This document shows, piece by piece, positions 1 through 6,289 of a stretch of DNA of 26,221 nucleotides. A model generated the notes under the pieces. That model had not been told where the DNA came from. It was given only the letters and a program-made list of their open reading frames with translations, and did not search any database. Numbering within the stretch: position 1 is the stretch's first letter; each line of letters starts with the position of its first letter. Location: assembly GCA_964463245.1 (NCBI GenBank), contig CAYXBU010000024.1:1-26221 (forward strand), given 5' to 3'. Source of the stretch: CAMEON01 sp964463245. GTDB lineage: Bacteria > Bacillota > Clostridia > Oscillospirales > CAG-272. Position numbers and translations under genes: made by a program.

Positions 1-3
1 CAG

Positions 4-44
4 AAACCCCCGACAGATCAACGGGTCTGTCGGGGGTTCTTTTT
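4..44 (+). terminator. Rho-independent terminator of an upstream + strand gene
   Basis: A perfect 13-bp stem (5-17 pairing with 26-38, core CCCCCGACAG) with an 8-nt loop is followed by CTTTTT on the + strand. The U-tract lies on the + side, so it most likely ends a transcript entering from outside the window. It could also help stop the minus-strand alpha-galactosidase transcript, but the tail on that side is poor. Confidence 0.88.
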
Positions 45-130
45 GCGGTGCCGGGGCGGAGAGTCGAGTCGCAGCAGATGCCGGCATTCGGGTGGTCTTT
101 TGCGGTTCGCTTGCCGATTCCACTCCAATG

Positions 131-205
131 GGATTGCATATCTCCCTCTCGCGCGCGCCGGACAATATGCACGCTCCGCGTGATGATATACCCTTGCTCC
201 GCACA
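131..205. repeat. Decayed fragment of the short-palindrome / ATGATAT repeat family
   Basis: A hairpin CACGC-TCC-GCGTG (170-182) is followed directly by ATGATATA and preceded by AATATG. This is the same architecture (short palindrome plus ATGATRT linker) as the array at 12320-12497. The flanking units are too degraded to delimit. Apart from this fragment, I see nothing identifiable between the terminator at 44 and the gene end at 217. Confidence 0.45.
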
Positions 206-216
206 TAATGCGTTGC

Positions 217-2181
217 TTATATGACTTGATATAAGTATATTTTCGCTTTCCGCTTTTCGGGTACTGTAAGCTTGAGCCCTTTTTCAATAATATCGGATCC
301 GTTTATTATAAATTCACCGCCATCAAAATCCGTGAACTTATAATTGCATTCTTTATCAATGCCTTTTAATTCGAATATGGCTGTTTCATACGGTGATTTT
401 TCTCGCCGAAACACCTCTATAATACCGTCTTTACGCGAAGGACGATCGAACTGCATTGCACACCATACATCAAGCTCACTGCTAACCTGTGTAAGAGAAT
501 AAAAATCCTCGGAGAAATATGGTCTGACCTTAAGATATTCGTTTGTATATTTTTTTATAAACTCTATCTTTTCCTTGCTGTCACAAAAAATTTCTCTTTC
601 GGAGTAAGAGAAATTTGTAGATAAAGCGGCGGCATAGGCACTTCTTATACGATATTCATCATAAATTCTGCCGGCGCCTGTTCCGGAATATGGCATCCAA
701 AGATTAAATGTCTGATTATGACATTGAGAAGCCTCTATGTCATAATTTGCCGGACACTGGAAATCACTTCGCCACAACGGAATACTGCGGCGTAAAGTTT
801 CAATATCTATTCTTCTGCCACCGGAAGCACAGTTGTCTATAATAAGATTTGGAAACCGTTCAAGAAGAGCGTCCCAAAGCTTGTAGAGTCCATTAATGTG
901 CTTTATTTCCGTGATTCCGCGTCGATCAAAGTCATCGTTTTTTCGCCAATAAGACAGGGGAGAGAAATTGAAATCCTGGCGGTAGCAGTCAATTTCCAAA
1001 TCTTCAATAATGGTTGAAATTGCTTCAAAGCAGTAATTCCACGCTTCGGGATTACCCAAATTCAGCAAACGATTTTGACCGCAATCCGAATCGGAAGCAA
1101 GAAAATACTCCGGATGCTGTAAAGCAGTCGGCGTTGTATCTATAACCCGTTCCGGTTCAAACCATAAAAGCAATTTCATTCCGCAAGCGTGAACGGCTTT
1201 CGCCACATCCCTAAGTCCATTTGGGTGTATCAGCGGACTGATTTGCCAATCTCCGGTATGCGAAGGCCAATCTCCCTCAAATTCATCGGGTGTTGGTTTG
1301 GTGTCCTTTCCGTACCAGCCGGCATCCATCCATATATATTCAAAAGGCAATTCGTTTTTCTTAATAGCTTCAATTCGCCCGAGTACGGATTCGGTCGTCA
1401 TTCCACCCCACACCCCTGCGCAAAGCGGGCCTGTTTTGTTTATTGCATTATCTCCTATAGCGGAAAAATACTCTTTAACGAGTCTTCTCCATTTGTTATG
1501 CGCAACCTCAGCTTCATCATAGGGCATAATAACGACCGATGAGGTCCTTAATCTTTCACCGGGCATAAGCTTGAAATTAGTATTTTCGATTCCGGATTTG
1601 ACGGTAACACTATCGCTGTTTCGCCCAATTCGTGCGTTCCATTGTCCCGTCCAGCCAATAGCCACGATGTATCCTTTTCCGTTTTTTGAAATATTAAAAA
1701 ACGGTGCGTTTTGCTCGCTGGAACGGCCGCCGGAAGCGCTATATGATTTCGTTTGTCCCGGATATATATGGTGTATTCTGTCATTGTTCTCAATTTTATC
1801 TATGTCGCAGTAAAATTCCGTCTTACTCCATGTTGAACCGTTGGGCGCATATATTTTTGTGGCTGTTTCAGGATCAGGGAAATATGCTTCCCATTTACGG
1901 TTTTCTTCATATTCCATCGGCAGAATACAGTCGCAGTCATATAGTTCAGATACTGTTTTGCCGGGCATATTCGAGGTGTTTTCAAGGTAATTTACCCATT
2001 CGTATGCGCCGTATTTATCATATTTTTTCAAAATATTTGTAACCGTAATACCATTGGAAAACCTATATACCGTAGTAAGAGTATTTCCCTCCTCCGACAA
2101 CTCGATGTCAAAGTCTGCATTCCATATGCTTTCGCCATCCAATTTGAACGAAAATATTCTTTCATTTCCAAAGCATTTCAT
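217..2181 (-). CDS. Alpha-galactosidase, glycoside hydrolase family 36
   Basis: A 654-residue cytoplasmic GH36 enzyme that should hydrolyse terminal alpha-1,6-galactosyl residues (melibiose, raffinose-type oligosaccharides). The N-terminal part (about 1-240) is the beta-sandwich domain, followed by the (beta/alpha)8 barrel with WMDAGWYG (285-291) and LLLWFEPERV (337-346). The predicted nucleophile is D403 in CYRQDFNF and the acid/base is D473 in LWRSDF, beside the NCASGGRR motif (450-457). There is no signal peptide. The ATG has GGAG about 9 nt upstream. Length is slightly below the roughly 730 residues of well-studied members, but the start resembles clostridial homologues, so I consider it complete. 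Base composition is visibly more AT-rich (TAT, AAA, GAA, ATA codons) than every neighbour, which suggests recent transfer. Only about 30 bp separate it from the tRNA terminator and no good promoter is visible, so expression may depend on read-through. Confidence 0.93.
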   Translation of the reverse strand: MKCFGNERIFSFKLDGESIWNADFDIELSEEGNTLTTVYRFSNGITVTNILKKYDKYGAYEWVNYLENTSNMPGKTVSELYDCDCILPMEYEENRKWEAYFPDPETATKIYAPNGSTWSKTEFYCDIDKIENNDRIHHIYPGQTKSYSASGGRSSEQNAPFFNISKNGKGYIVAIGWTGQWNARIGRNSDSVTVKSGIENTNFKLMPGERLRTSSVVIMPYDEAEVAHNKWRRLVKEYFSAIGDNAINKTGPLCAGVWGGMTTESVLGRIEAIKKNELPFEYIWMDAGWYGKDTKPTPDEFEGDWPSHTGDWQISPLIHPNGLRDVAKAVHACGMKLLLWFEPERVIDTTPTALQHPEYFLASDSDCGQNRLLNLGNPEAWNYCFEAISTIIEDLEIDCYRQDFNFSPLSYWRKNDDFDRRGITEIKHINGLYKLWDALLERFPNLIIDNCASGGRRIDIETLRRSIPLWRSDFQCPANYDIEASQCHNQTFNLWMPYSGTGAGRIYDEYRIRSAYAAALSTNFSYSEREIFCDSKEKIEFIKKYTNEYLKVRPYFSEDFYSLTQVSSELDVWCAMQFDRPSRKDGIIEVFRREKSPYETAIFELKGIDKECNYKFTDFDGGEFIINGSDIIEKGLKLTVPEKRKAKIYLYQVI

Positions 2182-2204
2182 ATAGATATCTCCGTTTTAT
2201 TTCA

Positions 2205-2239
2205 ATATAAAAATAAAACCCCGATAAAATCGGGGTTTT
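2205..2239 (-). terminator. Terminator of the tRNA-Thr/tRNA-Tyr operon
   Basis: An 11-bp perfect stem (AAAACCCCGAT with ATCGGGGTTTT, 2215-2239) with a 3-nt loop is followed on the minus strand by TTTTATTTTTAT. It lies 30 bp beyond the 3' end of tRNA-Tyr and just before the alpha-galactosidase start. Confidence 0.9.
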
Positions 2240-2270
2240 CGTGCACGGCATCCAATCAGACCGTAACACT

Positions 2271-2355
2271 TGGTGGGGGATGGTGGATTCGGACCACCGA
2301 AGTCAGTGACAACAGATTTACAGTCTGCCCCCTTTGGCCGCTCGGGAAATCCCCC
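2271..2355 (-). tRNA. tRNA-Tyr (anticodon GTA)
   Basis: Read on the minus strand, the acceptor stem GGGGGAT pairs with ATCCCCC, followed by discriminator A and an encoded CCA. The long variable arm typical of bacterial tRNA-Tyr is present, and the anticodon arm reads AGACTGTAAATCT with GTA in the loop. The D-arm CCCGAGCGGCCAAAGGG is the classic tyrosine form. It is the second gene of a two-tRNA operon, 3 bp after tRNA-Thr. Confidence 0.97.
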
Positions 2356-2358
2356 CTA

Positions 2359-2433
2359 TGGAGCTGGTGAACGGAGTCGAACCATCAACCTGCTGATTAC
2401 AAATCAGCTGCTCTGCCATTGAGCCACACCAGC
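2359..2433 (-). tRNA. tRNA-Thr (anticodon TGT)
   Basis: On the minus strand the acceptor GCTGGTG pairs with CACCAGC, then discriminator T and encoded CCA. The anticodon stem GCTGA/TCAGC encloses TTTGTAA, giving TGT. The T-arm reads GGTTCGACTCC. It is transcribed from the promoter at 2479-2507 ahead of tRNA-Tyr. Confidence 0.97.
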
Positions 2434-2478
2434 GTGAATTGATGCCCGCCCTGATCGTCACATCAGCGGAACGATGGT

Positions 2479-2507
2479 ATTATACCACATCCTCGGGCTT
2501 TTGTCAA
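2479..2507 (-). promoter_or_regulatory. Sigma-A promoter of the tRNA operon
   Basis: The minus strand reads TTGACA (2507-2502), a 17-bp spacer, then TATAAT (2484-2479), both boxes exact consensus. The predicted start is about 38 nt before tRNA-Thr. Confidence 0.92.
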
Positions 2508-2529
2508 TAGGTTTTCGCAAAGTTTTTTT

Positions 2530-2641
2530 CGGAAGGTCTAAAACCTTCCGCCTTGCCCCGTCGGGGCAAGCAGGCGGCACGGTCGCCCGCGCCGTCTGCT
2601 TTTGCCGACCTCCGGTCGGCTACCGACCCGCTATGTGTCGG
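2530..2641. repeat. Run of five consecutive hairpins after the lipoprotein gene
   Basis: Five stem-loops follow one another almost without spacers. They are CGGAAGGT/ACCTTCCG (2530-2550), CTTGCCCC/GGGGCAAG (2552-2570), an imperfect stem at 2571-2598 (CAG..CGGC..CGG with CCG..GCCG..CTG), GCCGACC/GGTCGGC (2604-2620) and CCGAC/GTCGG (2623-2641). The block lies 28 bp beyond the lipoprotein stop codon. None has a U-tract on the minus strand (that side shows an A-run), so it is not a standard terminator. It may protect the mRNA 3' end or be a repetitive extragenic palindrome block. Confidence 0.75.
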
Positions 2642-2668
2642 CTATGTTCCCTCGATCAGCGTTCAGCC

Positions 2669-3838
2669 TCAGAACGGCAGGTCGGGCAGGATGCTGCCCT
2701 CGCCGGTCTCGGCCTCCTTGTAGGAGTCAGCGTCGGCAGGAGCGGCGATCGTCTGGCCGCCACGGGTCACGGTCACAGTAGCCGAGAGGCTGTACTTCAT
2801 GCTCATCTCGCCCAGACCCTCGATGGTCTCGGACATATTGATGTCCACACCGAAGGATGCGCCCAGGATCTGACCCTCTGCATTGACGGTCAGGGAGAAG
2901 GAAACATCACTCCAGATAACCGACTTCAGCATCTCCAGCAGCTCAGCCACGGGGTCGGTCTCCACGCCGAAGTCCTCATCCATGCCCTCGTCCGGCAGAG
3001 CCTCGCCAGCCTCGCCGGCCTCACCGCCGATCTCACCCAACTGACCCAGAATGGTCGTGAGGGTGGCCGCGAACTCGGTCTTGACGCCCTTGCAGTTGAT
3101 GGTCAGATTGCCGTCAGCCACGGTAGCCTCGACGGAAGCGAAGATGTCCGCGGGCTTGACGTTCATTAGAGGAGTCAACAGAGCCATGAACTGCTGCAGC
3201 TCGGCATTCTCGGCAGGATCGGCGGCAGTACCGTTCAGAGCGGCCAGAAGCTCGACCAGATCCTCGTCGGTGACGGTGATCTTCTCCTTCTCGGCCTCGG
3301 CACCCGCCGTGGCGGACAGGAGGTAGATGGTCTTGTCAGCGCAGATGACCGTGATGTCAGCCATCTCGGGGATGGTGACGGTCAGAGCCACACCGCCCTC
3401 GGCCAGCGTGACCGATGCGTTGAGAGCCATCTCGGTGGTCTGATTCATGCCGCCTATATTGACGGCGGTGGCCAGCTTACCGGCGACCTCGATCTTCATG
3501 TTAGCAGGCATGGAGAAGGAGAACTTGCCGTCCTTGATCTGCTGCTCAACGTTCTTGGACAGGCCGTCAGCCGTGGCACTCAGCTTGTCGGTGATAGCCG
3601 TCAGGGCATCCTTGGGCTCCATCGTGGTCAGGTCAGCGGCGGTCTCGATTTCGGTCTCGGTCTCGGTCTCGGTTTCGGTTTCGGTAGAGGACTCATTGTC
3701 GGTGTTGGATCCGGCCTCAGTCGTCGTGTCGGTGTTCTTGTCATCGTCACAGCCCGTCAGGACGCTCAGAGACAGGCTCAGGAGCATCAGCACAGACAGG
3801 GTCAGAGCAAGAAGCCGAAGCAGGTTGTTCTTTTTCAT
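2669..3838 (-). CDS. Putative lipoprotein with Thr/Glu-rich stalk, unknown function
   Basis: A 389-residue protein with a clear lipoprotein signal: KKNN at the start, a hydrophobic core at 6-26 and lipobox LTGC, so the lipidated residue would be C30. Next comes an Asp/Thr/Ser-rich segment and a regular Thr-Glu dipeptide run (about 51-66), likely a flexible stalk. The rest (about 70-389) has alternating beta-type sequence rich in Val, Ala and Glu, with no motif I can assign. It resembles exported LppX/LolA-like or DUF-type clostridial lipoproteins only in overall style, which is not enough to name it. AAAGGA precedes the ATG, and a consensus promoter lies at 3883-3911, divergent from the PHP gene. 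It is probably monocistronic, because a hairpin block follows. The product should sit on the outer face of the cytoplasmic membrane. Confidence 0.85.
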   Translation of the reverse strand: MKKNNLLRLLALTLSVLMLLSLSLSVLTGCDDDKNTDTTTEAGSNTDNESSTETETETETETEIETAADLTTMEPKDALTAITDKLSATADGLSKNVEQQIKDGKFSFSMPANMKIEVAGKLATAVNIGGMNQTTEMALNASVTLAEGGVALTVTIPEMADITVICADKTIYLLSATAGAEAEKEKITVTDEDLVELLAALNGTAADPAENAELQQFMALLTPLMNVKPADIFASVEATVADGNLTINCKGVKTEFAATLTTILGQLGEIGGEAGEAGEALPDEGMDEDFGVETDPVAELLEMLKSVIWSDVSFSLTVNAEGQILGASFGVDINMSETIEGLGEMSMKYSLSATVTVTRGGQTIAAPADADSYKEAETGEGSILPDLPF

Positions 3839-3882
3839 GTTTCGATCTTTCCTTTCTTTGGATTGTGTATAAACCCACGTCT

Positions 3883-3911
3883 ATTATACCATACCCGCCC
3901 CCTCCGTGCAA
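3883..3911 (-). promoter_or_regulatory. Sigma-A promoter of the lipoprotein gene
   Basis: On the minus strand, TTGCAC (3911-3906) is followed by a 17-bp spacer and TATAAT (3888-3883). The leader to the ATG at 3838 is about 38 nt. Confidence 0.85.
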
Positions 3912-3992
3912 GAGACAATCTCACGATTTTACCTTTTTCCGCCTTGCAACAATTGTTTATTGTGCCGGTTGGCATTCTGTTCGCTTTTTCCC

Positions 3993-4021
3993 TTGACAGC
4001 GGGCGAAAAATCCTGTATAAT
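3993..4021 (+). promoter_or_regulatory. Sigma-A promoter of the PHP gene, possibly of the whole + strand run
   Basis: TTGACA (3993-3998), a 17-bp spacer, then TATAAT (4016-4021), both exact consensus. The short leader contains a GGGCG-ATAC-CGCCC hairpin (about 4038-4051) followed by GGAAAGGA before the ATG at 4066. About 80 bp separate this promoter from the divergent lipoprotein promoter. Confidence 0.93.
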
Positions 4022-4065
4022 ACAGATATGACCGAAAGGGCGATACCGCCCGGAAAGGACACCCT

Positions 4066-4821
4066 ATGTATCAGGATCTGCATTCCCACACCTACTACTC
4101 CTTCTGCGGCAAGGACACCCCCGAGTCCATCGTGGAGGCCGCCATCGCGGGTGGGCTGGAGCTGTTCGGCATCAGCGACCACAACTACGGCATCGGCTAC
4201 GGTCGCTTCAACGCCTTCCAGCACCCCGCCGCCGCCGACCTGCGGGGGGACTACGAGCGCACCCTGCGCCGCTATTACGATCATATCAACCTCATTCGGG
4301 AGAAGTACGCCGACCGCATCCGCGTCCTGCGCGGCATTGAGCTGTGTACCCTGTCGGATGACTACCACAACCGCTTTTCCCTGCCCGAGGGTGCTGACAT
4401 TTCCTATTTTGACTACTGCCTGATCGAGAATCTGGACAGCCCCGCCTCCATCACCGGCGGCGACCTGTTTTCCTACGCGGCGCGGTGTGCCACGCCGGTC
4501 GTCGGGGTGGCGCATACCGACCTGTTCGCCCACATTGCGGCGCGCGGGGAGGATGCCTGCGACTACTTCTCCCGCATGGCCGAGAACAATATCTTCTGGG
4601 AGATGAACGTCAGCTACGACAGCATCCACAACTACCGTGTCCACGCCTACATGACCCGCTTCTTTGAAAGCCCCGAGCAGCAGGAGATCGTCCGCCGTTC
4701 GGGTGTGCGGGTCAGCGTGGGCTTTGACGGACACCGCGTGGAAGATTACCTCCCGGAGCGGGTCAAGGACTACTGCGACCGCTTGGTCGCGCTGGGGATC
4801 AAACAGCCGTTTGACGAATGA
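4066..4821 (+). CDS. PHP-domain metal-dependent phosphoesterase (histidinol-phosphatase-like)
   Basis: A 251-residue stand-alone PHP (polymerase and histidinol phosphatase) domain. All expected metal ligands are visible: DLHSHT with H6 and H8, SDHN with D38 and H39, RGIE with E92, VAHTD with H150 and D152, and FDGHR with D221 and H223. Such enzymes hydrolyse phosphomonoesters or phosphodiesters with three divalent metals. The substrate could be histidinol phosphate, a nucleotide or a sugar phosphate, and no neighbouring his gene favours the first. The protein is cytoplasmic, with no signal or membrane segment. The start is supported by GGAAAGGA 8 nt upstream and by the promoter at 3993-4021. 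The ROK kinase lies downstream on the same strand after a repeat-filled gap of 369 bp, so co-transcription is possible but not shown. Confidence 0.9.
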   Translation: MYQDLHSHTYYSFCGKDTPESIVEAAIAGGLELFGISDHNYGIGYGRFNAFQHPAAADLRGDYERTLRRYYDHINLIREKYADRIRVLRGIELCTLSDDYHNRFSLPEGADISYFDYCLIENLDSPASITGGDLFSYAARCATPVVGVAHTDLFAHIAARGEDACDYFSRMAENNIFWEMNVSYDSIHNYRVHAYMTRFFESPEQQEIVRRSGVRVSVGFDGHRVEDYLPERVKDYCDRLVALGIKQPFDE

Positions 4822-4885
4822 TCTGACCGCAAAAAAGCTCCTCGCACAACACCGTAAGGTGCTCCTTTCCCTCGCCCCTGATTCT

Positions 4886-5144
4886 GAATACACTGTGGGG
4901 CAGGGGTTCCAGTATGTGCTCCCCCTTCGGGGGATGCGACCTGCGGGTCGCAACGTTTTGCGGCCTTCAGCCGCAACTCTTCAGGAAAACGAGGAGCAGG
5001 ACAGCAAAACAACTTTTCCTCGACATGATAAAAATTCCGAAAAGTCCTTGAAGGGGGTTCGGGGATGAATGTTTGCCGCACGCGGCAAACTTCACGCCCG
5101 AGCGGCCGCACCGCCGGGGAAACTTCCCTTCAGGAAGTTTCCCC
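4886..5144 (+). repeat. Composite dispersed repeat, copy A (upstream of the ROK gene)
   Basis: Most of the 4822-5190 gap is a composite repeat. It begins with GAATACACTGTGGGGCAGGG (4886-4905), which recurs exactly in copy B (24462-24481, opposite strand). The module CTCGAC.TGATAAA (about 5019-5032) and then AAAAGTCCTTGAAGGGGG (about 5040-5057) are also shared with copy B. Next come a 9-bp hairpin GTTTGCCGC/GCGGCAAAC (5071-5090), shared with copy C near murF, and a 12-bp perfect hairpin GGGGAAACTTCC/GGAAGTTTCCCC (5116-5144), shared with copy B. A hairpin trio at 4920-4976 sits inside the element and is missing from copy B. No coding potential is convincing here. Confidence 0.8.
4920..4976 (+). 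repeat. Hairpin trio inside copy A; inverted relative lies beyond the ROK gene
   Basis: Three stem-loops follow each other: TCCCCC-TTC-GGGGGA (4920-4934), TGCGACC/GGTCGCA (4935-4952), linker ACGTTT, then TTGCGGC/GCCGCAA (4958-4976). The last two reappear in inverted orientation at 6186-6230. Confidence 0.75.
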
Positions 5145-5190
5145 CAACGCTCCCCCGATCCCCCAAATCAATAATACGGAGGCCTTCCCC

Positions 5191-6144
5191 ATGAGCTACT
5201 ATCTCGGGATCGACATTGGCGGCACGAAATGTGCCGTCCTGCGCGGGGACAGCGAAGGGCGTGTCCTCGCCAAGTTGCGCTTTGACACGACCGACTGTGC
5301 CGGCACGGTAGCGCAGATACTGGACGCCGCCGCCCGTCTGGTCGATGAGGGGGCGCGGTCAGGTCAGCCGGTGGAGGCGGTCGGGGTCAGCTGCGGCAGT
5401 CCGATGGACTCGGAGCGCGGGATCATCAAGGAGCCGCCCAACCTGCCCGGCTGGGTAGACGTGCCCATCACGCGGCTCCTGTCCGACCGTCTGGGGCTTC
5501 CCGCCCGCCTGTGCAACGATGCCAACGCCTGCGCGCTGGCCGAGTGGCGGTTCGGGGCGGGGCGCGGCACGCGGAGCATGGTCTTCCTGACCTTCGGCAC
5601 CGGCATGGGCGCGGGGCTGATCTTAGACGGTCGGCTGTACGCCGGCGCGACCGATGCCGCCGGGGAGGTCGGGCATATTCGACTGGCTCCCGATGGTCCC
5701 GTCGGCTACCACAAGCCCGGCTCCTTCGAGGGCTTCTGCTCGGGCGGCGGTCTGGCTCAGCTGGGGCGGCAGTTCGCAGAGGAGGCCATCCGCCGCGGCG
5801 ACCCGCCCGCCTTCTGCCCGACCCTTTCCGACCTGCCCGCCGTGACCGCCAAGTCGGTCGCGGATGCCGCCCACGCGGGCGACCCCACCGCAAAAGCCGT
5901 CTATGAGCTGTGCGGAACTCGGCTGGGACAGGCTCTCGCCGTCCTGATCGATGTCCTCAACCCCGAGTGTATCGTCTTGGGCAGTATCTTCGCCCGTTCG
6001 GGCGACCTCCTCATCCCCGCTATGCAACACACCCTCGCCGCCGAGTGCCTCCCCGACTCCCTCGCCGCTTGCCGCATCCTCCCCGCCGCCCTGACCGAAT
6101 CGGTCGGCGACCTCGCCGCGCTGACAGTGGCGATGGGAGTATAA
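5191..6144 (+). CDS. ROK-family sugar kinase
   Basis: A 317-residue ROK kinase (repressor, ORF, kinase family without a DNA-binding domain) that should phosphorylate a hexose such as glucose, fructose, mannose or an N-acetylhexosamine with ATP. Visible features are the phosphate-binding DIGGTK (8-13), catalytic D110 in the NDANA motif, the glycine-rich TFGTGMGAG (134-142) and AGEVGH ending at H162. The usual zinc motif CxCGxxGCxE after that histidine is absent, and GYHKPGSFEGFCSG stands there instead, as in a clostridial subgroup I recall. The start is ATG 5191 because CGGAGG lies 8 nt upstream and the protein begins directly at the kinase fold. A longer in-frame start at 5065 would translate repeat DNA. 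The ADP-ribosylglycohydrolase-like gene follows on the same strand after 145 bp. The exact sugar cannot be read from the sequence. Confidence 0.92.
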   Translation: MSYYLGIDIGGTKCAVLRGDSEGRVLAKLRFDTTDCAGTVAQILDAAARLVDEGARSGQPVEAVGVSCGSPMDSERGIIKEPPNLPGWVDVPITRLLSDRLGLPARLCNDANACALAEWRFGAGRGTRSMVFLTFGTGMGAGLILDGRLYAGATDAAGEVGHIRLAPDGPVGYHKPGSFEGFCSGGGLAQLGRQFAEEAIRRGDPPAFCPTLSDLPAVTAKSVADAAHAGDPTAKAVYELCGTRLGQALAVLIDVLNPECIVLGSIFARSGDLLIPAMQHTLAAECLPDSLAACRILPAALTESVGDLAALTVAMGV

Positions 6145-6185
6145 GGAGCGAGGGGAAGGCGAACCTCGCAGCGGTGTGCGCAGAA

Positions 6186-6230
6186 TCGCAGCTGAAAGCC
6201 GCAAAATGCTGCGACCCGCAGGTAGCCTCC
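6186..6230 (-). repeat. Inverted copy of the hairpin pair (copy D)
   Basis: Read on the minus strand, this segment closely matches 4935-4979. The core GCTGCGACCCGCAGGT is preceded by GCCGCAAAA and the GCTGAAAGCCGC arm, as in the reverse complement of copy A. Stems are partly decayed (GGTAGC where copy A implies GGTCGC). It occupies most of the 145-bp gap between the ROK gene and the next gene. Confidence 0.7.
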
Positions 6231-6289
6231 CACTATTCTGCTTTCATAAAGAAAGACATAGAACCACAAAACAGAAAGAGAGATCTGAC

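Noticed and set aside
2205..2433. Integration (att) site at the tRNA genes
   Set aside because: No duplicated tRNA 3' end, integrase or direct repeat was found near the alpha-galactosidase gene within the window.
5065..5190. N-terminal extension of the ROK kinase
   Set aside because: It would translate the repeat hairpins; ATG 5191 has a strong ribosome site and begins at the conserved fold.
4822..5190. Insertion sequence between the PHP and ROK genes
   Set aside because: The repeats are short and hairpin-rich with no transposase remnant, so I call them a composite repeat rather than an IS.
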